Assembly (NCBI GenBank): GCA_029210265.1
Contig: JARGNP010000022.1
Coordinates: forward strand, 1-36,684
DNA: 36,684 nucleotides
Direction: 5' to 3'
Source of the DNA: Legionellaceae bacterium
GTDB taxonomy: Bacteria; Pseudomonadota; Gammaproteobacteria; Legionellales; Legionellaceae
Made by a program: the position numbers and the translations under genes. This document shows, in pieces, positions 1-8,338 of this stretch. How positions within the stretch are numbered: position 1 is the first letter of the stretch; every line of letters begins with the position of its first letter. The notes below the pieces were generated by a model. It had not been told where the DNA came from and made no database searches. It was given only the letters and a program-made list of their open reading frames with translations.

Positions 1-438
1 CTATGCAGGAGTTAAATAATATGACTTGTTAAGGCGTCCTGTGCGTAAGGTGAGTTCTTCAATAGCAAAATCCAATAACGACCCAGCTGCAATGACATGC
101 AGCTCCGGTAGTTGCTCATAAAAATATCGCAGAGCAAGCATAGCCTGTGGGCACGCTTGTATCTCATCAAAAAAAAGTAATGTCTTGCCGGGGATGATTT
201 TTTGCTCGGTCATGAGTTCGAGATCAATCACCAATTGTTGGGTATCGAGATTTTTCTCAAAAAGAGCTCGCCAAGCCACCGCTGCTTCAAAATTAATTTC
301 AATAAAATGAAGAAAAGACTCGCCTAAGTTTCGCACCGCAGTGGTTTTTCCTACTTGACGCGCACCACGAAGCATTAAGGGCTTACGATGAGTTGACGCC
401 TTCCAGTCTTTTAGATTTTGATCAACGATACGTTTCAT
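1..438 (-). pseudogene. AAA-type ATPase (DUF4143-type family), C-terminally truncated
   Basis: The N-terminal half of an ATP-binding protein of the large prokaryotic family that normally couples an AAA domain to a DUF4143 C-terminal domain. Visible are the Walker A motif GARQVGKTT, a Walker B-like LLFFDEIQ and the sensor-like stretch AAGSLLDFAIEE. Family members usually run to about 380-450 residues, but this frame stops at a TAG at bases 1-3 after about 145 residues. The last ~15 residues no longer look like the family, so the gene is probably broken, although the window edge prevents checking what follows. The start is taken at the ATG at 438; a TTG six codons further upstream is also open. 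No good ribosome site is seen. These ATPases are often strain-variable and their function is poorly known. Confidence 0.6.
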
Positions 439-441
439 TTT

Positions 442-484
442 TGGTTGAAAATCCAAGCAGTTTCTTTATATTCTGGTTGAAAAT
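442..484. repeat. Short direct repeat upstream of the truncated ATPase
   Basis: The 11-mer TGGTTGAAAAT occurs at 442-452 and again at 474-484, a 32-bp period. The second copy also forms a small hairpin with the following CAACC (475-490). The repeat lies at the 5' end of the truncated ATPase. It could be an operator or the scar of a local duplication; nothing more can be said. Confidence 0.4.
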
Positions 485-494
485 ACAACCAAAA

Positions 495-1484
495 TCAAGG
501 CGTGCTCCCTGTTACCTGCTTAACAACCACCTCAGCATCATTATTAGGTGCTTTAGCGCCCCCATTAAAACTCAGTAAGCCTTTTGTACGCGCGTGCAAA
601 CTTGCAAGACTTTCCGTAGCAGCAAACTTAGACCCTGTTTGTTTATTAGAATGCGTATCAATCAGTTTTTGAAGAATCAGAATACGTTTTTCTGCACCTT
701 CAATATTTTGAGATAACTCATCATGCGCTTTCATCAGCCGCTCTTTTTCTGTCTCAGATGCCAGTGAAATATACTCAAAATCTTCTTTTTCATCTTCAAA
801 ATTTTGCACGGCTGCTACGCTTTGAGATTGTGTCGCAGGTTTTGATTTTTTCTTAGCTAACAGATCAAATTGCGTGGTAAGCACACTAGCTTTTTGATTC
901 AACTCTTCCAACTGAGTTTTCAGTGCTTTATTCTGAATAGACAGCGCGTGGTTTTCAAAGCGTTGCCTGATATTACTTTGAATCTCGGTCTCAGTGCTTC
1001 CTTGAGAAAGCTCCAGTACGGTAAAAAAGTCCAGAAGCAATGTTTTAGCATCTGCATTCGTATAACTTAAAAGAGCAATCGATAGGCTTTCACCCTCCTC
1101 AATAGGAACACTCAATGAGCGCGGCCAAATACTGAACGTTGTTGTCGTGGTCAAAAGACGCTGAAGATTTTGAATAAAGTTCGTTAATTGCGTTTGATTG
1201 CTCCGAATCTCATCCGGTGTTTCGGCACGTGCAGCTTTTCGTGCCAATAAAACGCCAAAGTGCATATATTGAAGAAAAGTTCGACGTGAGCTATCACTAT
1301 AAACACCCGTTGTGGCGTTGTCTATTTTGTCTTCAATCTTACTATCTATCTGTTCTGTCGTACAATTCAACATTTTTTCGAGGGTATCTAAGTCCTCCGA
1401 TGGCAGCAAAGAAGCTTTTGTTTTGCAAGCGTGATAATTAACAATAACGCGTGCCATAGCACAAGATAACGCTTCAAAGCTCAT
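495..1484 (-). CDS. Hypothetical protein with coiled coil
   Basis: A 329-residue protein that I do not recognise. It starts MSFEALSCAMARVIVNYHACK. The ATG at 1484 is chosen because AAGGGA (1491-1496 on this strand) sits seven bases upstream; the open frame extends eight codons further but only to a TTG. There is no signal peptide or membrane segment. The N-terminal half is mixed helical. Roughly residues 180-300 are rich in heptad-like Leu/Glu/Lys/Gln patterns (for example LKTQLEELNQKASVLTTQF and EKERLMKAHDELSQNIEGAE) and probably form a coiled coil. The C-terminal ~40 residues are low-complexity, ending in a Val-Thr-rich tail. It stands between feoC and the broken ATPase, with no evident operon partner. 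A cytoplasmic structural protein or a secreted effector are both possible; neither is shown. Confidence 0.7.
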   Translation of the reverse strand: MSFEALSCAMARVIVNYHACKTKASLLPSEDLDTLEKMLNCTTEQIDSKIEDKIDNATTGVYSDSSRRTFLQYMHFGVLLARKAARAETPDEIRSNQTQLTNFIQNLQRLLTTTTTFSIWPRSLSVPIEEGESLSIALLSYTNADAKTLLLDFFTVLELSQGSTETEIQSNIRQRFENHALSIQNKALKTQLEELNQKASVLTTQFDLLAKKKSKPATQSQSVAAVQNFEDEKEDFEYISLASETEKERLMKAHDELSQNIEGAEKRILILQKLIDTHSNKQTGSKFAATESLASLHARTKGLLSFNGGAKAPNNDAEVVVKQVTGSTP

Positions 1485-1560
1485 AGATATTCCCTTATAG
1501 ACTAACAATCAGATTTAGGAAGTCGAAATTAACACGGCACCAAAAAAAATACCATCACGT

Positions 1561-1791
1561 TCAAGCCACTATATACCGATAATACGTGGGCGCATCACCC
1601 TCACACTCCCCACATGCTGTCGCACACGAGATTTTTTTCTTCCCGACTTCATCCACTTGGATCACACCTCGTGCGACCCAGACATCCAGCATCGGCAACA
1701 GCGCTGTTTTATCTATTTTAAACACACGCGAGAGTTGATCAAGACTCACATACTGCTCTTTCGCAAGGTAATCACGAAGTTGTAACAACAT
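1561..1791 (-). CDS. feoC: Ferrous iron transport protein FeoC
   Basis: A 76-residue winged-helix protein, the usual FeoC size. The N-terminal part (MLLQLRDYLAKEQYVSLDQL) is a helix-turn-helix like that of FeoC in enterobacteria. A Cys cluster, Cys56-x3-Cys60-x2-Cys63, occupies the wing and would bind an oxygen-sensitive Fe-S cluster. Three cysteines are visible where Klebsiella-type FeoC has four. FeoC is known to bind FeoB and protect it from FtsH proteolysis. The ATG at 1791 is preferred over an in-frame extension of 17 codons because GAGG precedes it and the shorter form matches the family. It overlaps the end of feoB by 20 bases and is the last gene of the feo operon. Confidence 0.85.
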   Translation of the reverse strand: MLLQLRDYLAKEQYVSLDQLSRVFKIDKTALLPMLDVWVARGVIQVDEVGKKKISCATACGECEGDAPTYYRYIVA

Positions 1792-3676
1792 GCGAGCCTC
1801 CCGAAAAATTCGCTGAGCGCATGTAGGCAACCAACAAACCAAGTACGCTCACAATACTTAAAAGCCAAGCTACCGTCTGCTCAGGGTGCCTGTAGGCGGT
1901 ACCTAGCTGATAAAATAACACGGCTGAGCCATAAGCAAGCGCACTGGACCAAAGCACAGAAAACCACATCAAACGACGACCCGCTTCAGTCCGAATCACC
2001 GCAACGGTTGAAGCACACGGAATATAAAGCAAAACAAAAAGCAAATACGCATAGGCACCCACAGCCCCATCAAACGCCTGAGCCAAGCCTGTAAACGACC
2101 CCATGCTCGCGTACATACTGTTGAGCGAACCGACCACCACTTCTTTAGCAAGCATACCTGTGATTAAACCAACCACCGCAGGCCAGTTGTCCGGAGAAAT
2201 ACCCATTGGCGCAAACAACGGTTGAATCCATTGTCCAAAGGCCGATAAAAGTGAAGTTTCGGGGCCTACAGGCACTACTTGCAGCAAACCAAGTACCGCA
2301 CATACCGGTAAAATAAATTTGCCTGCACGCCATAAAAATACGCGTAATTTACGCACGGTTCCCCGTAATAATACACGCCAAACCGGCCAATGATACACCG
2401 GCAATTCTAATAATAGCGGTGAAGCTTGACCAGGAAATACCGTACGGCGAAGCAATAGCCCCGTTAAAATTGCAATAATAATACCCAAGACATAGAGCGA
2501 GAATACGATATTTTGCCCTCCGCTCGGAAAAAAAGCTGCAACAAACACCGTGTAAATCGTAAGTCGCGCACTGCACGACATGAACGGACTCATTAAAATA
2601 GTCAAACGCCTGTCACGCTCAGAATCCAACGTACGCGCGGCCATGACCGCAGGAACATTACAACCAAATCCTACAATAAGCGGCACGAAGGCCTTGCCCG
2701 GCAAACCTAAAAAGCGCATGAATCTATCCATCACAAACGCAACACGGGCCATATAACCCGATTCTTCAAGGCATGCTAATAAAAAAAACATCAAGCCCAT
2801 CACAGGAATAAAGCTCAACGTTGTACTTATTCCCCGACCAAGACCGTTCGTGAGCCATGCAGTTAAACCACCCGGACAACCTAAATACTGTAAAACATGC
2901 GCAGCACCTTCAACAAATACCGCATCACCCAGCACGGTGAGTTGATCTTGAAAAAAACACCCAACACCAATCACCACAAAAAACAGCGCATACATCACAG
3001 AAAAAAAGAATGGAAAAGCCCAGAAGCGATGTAATAATACACGATCGAGCTTCACTGTAAATTGCTCGCGAGCTTCTGCTGCTCGATGCTCAACTTGCTC
3101 AACCAATTTATGGATAACTGTATATCGCTCATCCATCATCGCAAGCTCATCATCTGCGCATACAAGCTTTAACGCTTTGGGTTTATAAAGTGCTTGTTGA
3201 AGCACGCGCTTGAGTACGTCACACTGCGTGTCTTGCGATTCAGCAATCACAGGGCACCCCAGCTCATATGACAGCATCTTGGCATCAATTTTAATACCAC
3301 GCTTTTCTGCTTGGTCCATCATGGTAAGTACAATCACCATAGGACGTTTTAATTCTAAAAGCTGACTGGTTAAATACAAATGCCGCTCTAATTGCGTTGC
3401 ATCAATTACATTTATTAAACAATCAACTTGACTCGAAGCGATGGACTCCGCGGCTACTTGCTCATCTCGACGGTCAGTATTTGAAACATCTAAAGCATAC
3501 ATGCCAGGAAGATCAATTAATTCTATGGGGGTTTTGCTATTATCTACGCAAAAACTCGCCTGTTGTTGTGTAACCGTCACACCAGACCAATTGCCGACAC
3601 GCTGACACTCGCCTGTTAATGCATTAAATAACGTTGTTTTTCCTGCATTGGGGTTACCTACGAGCAAACATTGCAT
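1772..3676 (-). CDS. feoB: Ferrous iron transporter FeoB
   Basis: Inner-membrane Fe(II) permease with an N-terminal GTPase domain; 634 residues against 773 in E. coli. G1 is GNPNAGKT (residues 7-14) and G3 is DLPG (55-58). The G4 position reads TMMD (118-121) where FeoB usually has NxxD, a conservative change also seen in some other bacterial GTPases. The membrane part carries the core gate motifs GFGCNVPAVMAART and ITGMLAKEVVVGSLNSMY, plus the conserved SCSARL. The start is the ATG at 3676, overlapping the feoA stop as TGATG with GGAG upstream; an in-frame GTG five codons earlier is less likely. The gene is translationally coupled to feoA and followed by overlapping feoC. Confidence 0.95.
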   Translation of the reverse strand: MQCLLVGNPNAGKTTLFNALTGECQRVGNWSGVTVTQQQASFCVDNSKTPIELIDLPGMYALDVSNTDRRDEQVAAESIASSQVDCLINVIDATQLERHLYLTSQLLELKRPMVIVLTMMDQAEKRGIKIDAKMLSYELGCPVIAESQDTQCDVLKRVLQQALYKPKALKLVCADDELAMMDERYTVIHKLVEQVEHRAAEAREQFTVKLDRVLLHRFWAFPFFFSVMYALFFVVIGVGCFFQDQLTVLGDAVFVEGAAHVLQYLGCPGGLTAWLTNGLGRGISTTLSFIPVMGLMFFLLACLEESGYMARVAFVMDRFMRFLGLPGKAFVPLIVGFGCNVPAVMAARTLDSERDRRLTILMSPFMSCSARLTIYTVFVAAFFPSGGQNIVFSLYVLGIIIAILTGLLLRRTVFPGQASPLLLELPVYHWPVWRVLLRGTVRKLRVFLWRAGKFILPVCAVLGLLQVVPVGPETSLLSAFGQWIQPLFAPMGISPDNWPAVVGLITGMLAKEVVVGSLNSMYASMGSFTGLAQAFDGAVGAYAYLLFVLLYIPCASTVAVIRTEAGRRLMWFSVLWSSALAYGSAVLFYQLGTAYRHPEQTVAWLLSIVSVLGLLVAYMRSANFSGGSHVVTTS

Positions 3677-3933
3677 CAAACATACTCCCACTCAAGATGC
3701 ATGGCCTCATGTGCACGTAGCATAAGAGCCGTACCTCGAATATCCAGCTGTATAGGGCAGCCAAGCGGCGCTCGACGAACCACACGTGCTTCAGCTCCTC
3801 GCGCAAGACCAAATGAAAACAAACGTCGACGATAAGTAATATTCGTATCGCCAAAACCAATCAGACGAACGTGATCCCCGCGCACGAGATCGGCTGTTTT
3901 TAAAACGCTTATTTCATCTTGAAGTTCGAACAC
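3676..3933 (-). CDS. feoA: Ferrous iron transport protein FeoA
   Basis: A small SH3-like cytoplasmic partner of FeoB, about 85 residues. The core RLFSFGLARGAEARVVRRAPLGCPIQLDIRG matches FeoA, including the RxLxxxGL and APLGxPI motifs, and it ends in a LRAHEAMHLEWEYV strand. The start is uncertain. A GTG at 3933 has GAGG eleven bases upstream and gives the family length; an ATG at 3960 has no ribosome site and would add nine residues. It is the first gene of feoABC, and its stop overlaps the feoB start. Control by iron is expected from the Fur box upstream. Confidence 0.9.
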   Translation of the reverse strand: MFELQDEISVLKTADLVRGDHVRLIGFGDTNITYRRRLFSFGLARGAEARVVRRAPLGCPIQLDIRGTALMLRAHEAMHLEWEYV

Positions 3934-3983
3934 TGAGTTAAGTACCTCACAATAAAACATAAATAACACGGGCTATATTTAGC

Positions 3984-4019
3984 ATTCTAACACAAACGCT
4001 ATCGAGAATCATTCTCAAG
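3984..4019 (-). promoter_or_regulatory. Fur box and feoABC promoter
   Basis: On the minus strand TTGAGAATGATTCTCGAT spans about 4001-4018. It contains the perfect inverted repeat GAGAAT-G-ATTCTC (4004-4016), close to the Fur 7-1-7 consensus TGATAATNATTATCA. Downstream, TAGAAT (3984-3989) is a plausible -10 with a weak -35 (ATGATT) lying inside the Fur box, so Fur-Fe(II) would block RNA polymerase. The site lies between zapE and feoA, and feoA is the only gene it can serve. Confidence 0.8.
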
Positions 4020-4030
4020 TTAATTATATT

Positions 4031-5110
4031 TTAATCACTTTGGCGGCGTTCGTTCCGCCAATAATCCGCAGACTGCATTTCCTGAAGTCGACTCAACGTA
4101 CGTCGAAACATCGTGCTCATCGGCCCGTCAACATAAAGCTCATCTAACGGCACGTCAGCTAACAAAACCAAACGAACGCCTTCGTCATACATCACATCCA
4201 CAAAACGAATAAACAAAATAATACGCGCCGGTTCATCGGCGCCAATAGCCGGTACATCACTCACACAGACCGTATCAAATTGCTCTGCAATCTCTAAATA
4301 ATCCAACTGACTACGTGGCAAATTACAAATCACATCAAAATCAAACCACACGGCGCGACCTGCGCGGTTTAAATACGGAATAAAACGCTGCTGAATACTG
4401 ATCTCACCCGCTTCATCAGGCACAGCACCAGGATCAGCCACGGCTTTAAACTGCGCAAGCATATTGGCTGTGTTTTTTGCATTCACCGGATAAAAATAAG
4501 CTTCCGGCTGCGTGTCACGCCCCAGACGATAATCACGCTTATCATCCAAACACATTTCATCACAATGCTGCTTAATCAAATCAATCGCCGGCAAAAATCG
4601 CTCCCGATGCAAGCCATCCAAATACAATTCATCAGGCACTGTATTCGCCGTAGCAACTAAAATCATGCCATGCGAAAAAAGCGCACGTAAAACTTCGCCC
4701 AGAATAGAAGCGTCGGCGACATCTTCGACTAAAAATTCATCCAAACACAGCACATGGGCTGAACGCGCTAAGTGCTTTGCAATTCGACGTAATGGATTGC
4801 GTCGCCCTTGATGATGTCGAAGCTCATCATCAATATATTGCATGAATTTATGAAAATGAAACCGACGTTTATGTGATTCAGGCACGTGCCCGTAAAACAA
4901 ATCCATCAGATACGTTTTACCCGCTCCAACCGGACCATGTAAATACAGTCCCTTTGGAGGCTTAGCTCGCCGCCACCATGGCGCATGATGCGCGACATCT
5001 ACCGCATCAACCACGGCTTGTAACTTATCAAGCACCGCACGCTGATTGGGCGAATCATCGATCTTGCCTGCCGCCACCGCTTCTGTGTAATACGTACTTA
5101 ATGCTTTCAT
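4031..5110 (-). CDS. zapE: Cell division protein ZapE (AFG1-like ATPase)
   Basis: A 359-residue AFG1/LACE1-family ATPase; E. coli ZapE has 375. Walker A is GPVGAGKT (59-66), followed by the family signature YLMDLFY. Walker B is LCLDEF (121-126), followed by VEDVADA. Further family blocks are FSHGMILVATANTVPDELY and DFDVICNLPRSQLDYLEIA. ZapE is a cytoplasmic FtsZ-binding ATPase reported to affect Z-ring stability under stress. The start ATG overlaps the stop of the upstream hydrolase as ATGA, so the two are translationally coupled. The last codons overlap a 7-bp inverted repeat (4040-4046 with 4055-4061) that might act as a weak terminator before the feo operon. Confidence 0.93.
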   Translation of the reverse strand: MKALSTYYTEAVAAGKIDDSPNQRAVLDKLQAVVDAVDVAHHAPWWRRAKPPKGLYLHGPVGAGKTYLMDLFYGHVPESHKRRFHFHKFMQYIDDELRHHQGRRNPLRRIAKHLARSAHVLCLDEFLVEDVADASILGEVLRALFSHGMILVATANTVPDELYLDGLHRERFLPAIDLIKQHCDEMCLDDKRDYRLGRDTQPEAYFYPVNAKNTANMLAQFKAVADPGAVPDEAGEISIQQRFIPYLNRAGRAVWFDFDVICNLPRSQLDYLEIAEQFDTVCVSDVPAIGADEPARIILFIRFVDVMYDEGVRLVLLADVPLDELYVDGPMSTMFRRTLSRLQEMQSADYWRNERRQSD

Positions 5111-5760
5111 GCCATTATTTCACACAGCATATCAAGCAGCTCAGCGTGTAAATCAATCAATTTACCATGAAAAAAATGTCCCGTTTCAGCAAAACGAATC
5201 ACCGAAATATCGCGTTTTTCAGCAAATTCAAGCACAAGATTCGATGGAATTACCTCGTCGTTATCGCCTTGAACCAACACCCAAGGCGCAGGATCATCAG
5301 GAAACGCCGTAAAATCAAAGTGATTCACCGGCGGCGCCACGGTGAGCAATAAATCATGTTCAATTTGTGAGGCAGCACGATAAGCTACAAACGAGCCAAA
5401 CGAAAAACCTGCAAATAATAATTTAGCCTTGGGCAACGCTTCTTGGCACAACTCAGCTAAATCCAACATATCATCACTTTCACCAAGCCCGGCATCATAA
5501 AGCCCCTCTGATGCCCCGACCCCTCGAAAATTAAACCGTAGGCTTGGAATCCCGAGAGTTTTAAATAATTTTGTGAGCGTCGTGACGACTTTATTTTGCA
5601 TGCTCCCGCCTTTCAACGAATGCGGATGGCCTAATAATGCAATATATTGCCCGGTGACTTGCTCCGGCACCGTTAAACACGCCTCAAGCGCACCTGCGTG
5701 CCCAGGCAAAAATCCTCGGTGCTCCCCTGGTTGATGGCATAAGTCAGCTAAATTCATCAT
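5107..5760 (-). CDS. Alpha/beta hydrolase (COG2945-type)
   Basis: A 217-residue cytoplasmic serine hydrolase of the dienelactone-hydrolase-like group. The signature HPHSLKGGSMQNKVV followed by LRFNFRGVGASEG is characteristic. The nucleophile is Ser120 in GFSFG. The acid is probably Asp168 in VLVQGDNDEVIP, and the base is a His in AETGHFFHG (195 or 198). Members of this group are uncharacterised hydrolases or esterases with no fixed substrate. Two adjacent ATG codons (5760 and 5757) are possible and neither has a clear ribosome site, which suggests a short or leaderless 5' end. It is the first gene of a two-gene unit with zapE, divergent from panB. Confidence 0.85.
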   Translation of the reverse strand: MMNLADLCHQPGEHRGFLPGHAGALEACLTVPEQVTGQYIALLGHPHSLKGGSMQNKVVTTLTKLFKTLGIPSLRFNFRGVGASEGLYDAGLGESDDMLDLAELCQEALPKAKLLFAGFSFGSFVAYRAASQIEHDLLLTVAPPVNHFDFTAFPDDPAPWVLVQGDNDEVIPSNLVLEFAEKRDISVIRFAETGHFFHGKLIDLHAELLDMLCEIMA

Positions 5761-5819
5761 GTATATTTTGAGTTTGTTATTATCAATCCATCATAACAAG
5801 CCTTGCCTTGGAGCGCTAT

Positions 5820-5847
5820 TTGCATTTTTTCACCAACCGTTTATGAT
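5820..5847 (+). promoter_or_regulatory. Candidate panBC promoter
   Basis: TTGCAT (5820-5825) is followed after 16 bases by TATGAT (5842-5847), a plausible sigma70 promoter about 50 bases before panB. It lies in the 140-bp divergent region between the hydrolase and panB. Confidence 0.5.
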
Positions 5848-5900
5848 CGCTCGTACGCATCGACTCACGCCGTGAGCGGTGACCATTATGAGGAATTATT

Positions 5901-6689
5901 ATGAATATCGTTGACTTCAAACACAAAAAATCTGCGCGTGAAAAAATTAGTTTTATTACCTGCTACGACCACCCTTCTGCGCGTACCGTTTCAGAATCAA
6001 ACATTGATGCTGTCTTAGTCGGTGATTCGGTCGCCATGACGGTTCATGGCCACGATACGACCGTTATGGCCACCATGGACATGATGACACTCCATACAGA
6101 AGCCGTTGCCCGAGGTCTTGGCAAGCAATTTCTTGTCAGTGATTTACCTTTTTTGGCGCACCGCGTCTCGACCGAAGATACGATAAAAAACGTTCGTCGT
6201 TTGATGCAAGCGGGTGCGCACGCCATCAAACTTGAAGGCGCTGATGCGCACACCTGTATCACCATTGAAACCATCGTTACCGCCGGCGTACCCGTAATGG
6301 GGCATATTGGTCTAACACCGCAATCCGTACATCAACTGGGAGGCTATAAAGTCCAAGGCAAGCAAGAAGCACAAGCCGCAAGCCTGATCGAACAAGCGCT
6401 CGCACTCGAAGCCGCAGGCTGCTTTGCATTGGTCATTGAGTGCGTGCCAGAAAATCTAGCGCAACGCATCACCCAAGCACTCAGCATTCCAACCATTGGT
6501 ATTGGTGCTGGCGTGCATACCGACGGCCAAATTTTAGTTTGGCATGATCTACTTGGCTTACAAACCGAGTTTCTACCTCGTTTTGCGAAGCAATTTATCC
6601 AAGCCAAACCTCAGCTGCTTCAAGCCATCAATGCCTATGCATCAGATGTGACCCAAGCTGCTTTTCCAACACCTGAACATACCTACTAA
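5901..6689 (+). CDS. panB: 3-methyl-2-oxobutanoate hydroxymethyltransferase PanB
   Basis: Ketopantoate hydroxymethyltransferase: it transfers a one-carbon unit from methylene-tetrahydrofolate to alpha-ketoisovalerate, the first step to pantothenate and CoA. The 262 residues match the family (E. coli 264). Metal- and substrate-binding blocks are present: GDSVAMTVHGHDTT (41-54), the AIKLEG block with Lys110 and Glu112, the VMGHIGLTPQSVHQLGGYKVQGK region (residues 132-154), and the catalytic-base region LVIECVP with Glu180. A good ribosome site, GAGGA, lies eight bases before the ATG. panC follows after 30 bases, so the two form an operon. panD and panE are not in this window. Confidence 0.96.
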   Translation: MNIVDFKHKKSAREKISFITCYDHPSARTVSESNIDAVLVGDSVAMTVHGHDTTVMATMDMMTLHTEAVARGLGKQFLVSDLPFLAHRVSTEDTIKNVRRLMQAGAHAIKLEGADAHTCITIETIVTAGVPVMGHIGLTPQSVHQLGGYKVQGKQEAQAASLIEQALALEAAGCFALVIECVPENLAQRITQALSIPTIGIGAGVHTDGQILVWHDLLGLQTEFLPRFAKQFIQAKPQLLQAINAYASDVTQAAFPTPEHTY

Positions 6690-6719
6690 AAACTAATAAG
6701 CTAATAAAAGGCCAATATT

Positions 6720-7502
6720 ATGCAAATCTTTGAGCACACGCTCGCCAACTGGCGAGCTACGCGTGATGCCCTACCCCAAAACACGTCTCTTGGTTTTGTC
6801 GCCACCATGGGAAATCTACATGCCGGTCACCTGAGCTTAGTCAAGCAAAGCCAACAAGATAATCATAAAACTGCGGTTACACTTTTTGTAAATCCTACAC
6901 AATTTAATAATCCCGATGATTTCACACATTACCCACGCACGCTCGAAGCAGATTTGGCTTATTTAGAACGCGCTGGTGTTGATTATTGTTTAATACCAAA
7001 TCAAAAGCTCATGTATTCCGATAACTATCGCTATCAACTCGAAGAAACACAATTAAGTCTCGCCATGGAGGGTAAGCATCGCCCCGGACATTTTACAGGT
7101 GTGCTGACTGTTGTAATGAAATTATTTAATTTAATTCGCCCCACGCGTGCGTATTTTGGTGAAAAAGATTATCAACAATTAAGCCTCATCCAAGGCATGG
7201 TCAAAGCTTTTTTATTAGATATTAACATCAAAGCCTGCCCCATTATTCGAGAACCAAGCGGTCTTGCCTACAGCTCTCGAAACTCACGATTAAGCCTTGA
7301 CGGACGTAAGCAGGCCGAGGCATTTGCACGTATTTTCAATCAAGCCACATCCTGTGAAAACGCGATAAACGCACTCAAAGCAATCGATATCAATATTGAT
7401 TACATCGAAGAACATGAGCAGCGTCGATTTGCTGCTGTTTTCATAGAGAATATACGACTTATTGATAACTATGCATTAGATAAAAACATCTTGAAAGAAT
7501 AG
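6720..7502 (+). CDS. panC: Pantothenate synthetase PanC
   Basis: Condenses pantoate and beta-alanine with ATP to give pantothenate. The HxGH nucleotide-binding motif is HAGH (34-37) within [16 protein letters not shown]. Also present are the NPTQF block, [18 protein letters not shown], the [12 protein letters not shown] block, and the KMSKS-like region [16 protein letters not shown]. At 260 residues it is somewhat short (E. coli 283), with the shortfall in the C-terminal domain, but all catalytic blocks are intact. AAGG precedes the ATG. It is the second gene of the panBC operon. Confidence 0.95.
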   Translation: MQIFEHTLANWRATRDALPQNTSLGFVATMGNLHAGHLSLVKQSQQDNHKTAVTLFVNPTQFNNPDDFTHYPRTLEADLAYLERAGVDYCLIPNQKLMYSDNYRYQLEETQLSLAMEGKHRPGHFTGVLTVVMKLFNLIRPTRAYFGEKDYQQLSLIQGMVKAFLLDINIKACPIIREPSGLAYSSRNSRLSLDGRKQAEAFARIFNQATSCENAINALKAIDINIDYIEEHEQRRFAAVFIENIRLIDNYALDKNILKE

Positions 7503-7564
7503 CTTCCCAGTCGAATATTATTTTGTTACGATGAGCAAAACCTCTGTTGATTGAGCTGTGTGTT

Positions 7565-8338
7565 ATGCGCTTCACCGTTGCAGATGTAGAAAAGTTTAAG
7601 AGCTTACTTAATAACGCTGAACCAACGTATCATAGGTGTATGCCACCTTCGGACCAGCTGTCGCCCCCTCCTCTAGATACGTGCTATACGCTTTATTCAG
7701 TCCATAAATTTAACGAATTTCTCAAGGCTTTAAATAAAGATAATGAACATATGGGTCGTTATGTACTTACGGCTACAGGCCAACTTTGCTTTGGGCGCGA
7801 AGGCCAGCCCGGAAAATACATTCCTGAGCATTGGCAAATGTCAGGTGAAGAAACAATGATTATTGCTGCAGGCAATATATTTGTGAAAGACGGAAAAATC
7901 ACAAGTTTAAACGACCAAAGCTCTTCTCCAACAGGGCTGCTTAGCCTGATCTATACACTACGTGCTTTACACAACAGTGAATTACCTTTAGCAATGCGTT
8001 TGGAGCTCATACAAAGCACGCCTGATCACAACGGTGAATACAGCGCTTTTATGACACGAGCGGATCTTCAAAACATCATCGGTTATCACGCTGATTCTGA
8101 GCATGATACCGACGACGAACTTCTTGAAGAAGAGATATATCTAGATCTAGATAACATACGAGAGCCAGCCAAGCTCTCAGAGCGCGCACCCACACCCCAT
8201 CCATCCGGTCGGTTTGGCTTGTTTTACAATCAAACAACCGACGAAAATATCAACATTAAACTGCGGCAACCGCCAAACTACGAGCTTACCGACGCGCCTG
8301 AAACCAAGACCACAACAGTGGTGGCACCGACATGGTAA
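7565..8338 (+). CDS. Hypothetical protein
   Basis: An unrecognised protein of 257 residues from the ATG at 7565; a TTG six codons upstream is also open, and neither has a strong ribosome site. There is no signal peptide or membrane segment. The middle section (YVLTATGQLCFGREGQPGKYIPEHWQMSGEE, then NIFVKDGKITSLNDQSSSPTG and a helical LLSLIYTLRALH) reads like a small beta-sandwich. A similar 'internal asparagine-serine after K-I-T-S' pattern occurs in uncharacterised proteins of intracellular Legionellales, but this is only an impression. The region after residue ~175 is acidic (HDTDDELLEEEIYLDLD) and the tail is Pro/Thr-rich. The last 53 bases overlap the end of the convergent permease gene. 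Confidence 0.65.
   Translation: MRFTVADVEKFKSLLNNAEPTYHRCMPPSDQLSPPPLDTCYTLYSVHKFNEFLKALNKDNEHMGRYVLTATGQLCFGREGQPGKYIPEHWQMSGEETMIIAAGNIFVKDGKITSLNDQSSSPTGLLSLIYTLRALHNSELPLAMRLELIQSTPDHNGEYSAFMTRADLQNIIGYHADSEHDTDDELLEEEIYLDLDNIREPAKLSERAPTPHPSGRFGLFYNQTTDENINIKLRQPPNYELTDAPETKTTTVVAPTW

Noticed and set aside
1792-1842. 17-codon N-terminal extension of FeoC
   Set aside because: It lies wholly inside feoB, and the shorter form has a ribosome site and family length.
4040-4061. Inverted repeat at the end of zapE as a definite intrinsic terminator
   Set aside because: The 7-bp stem lies before the stop codon and is not followed by a T-run; mentioned only as a possibility under zapE.
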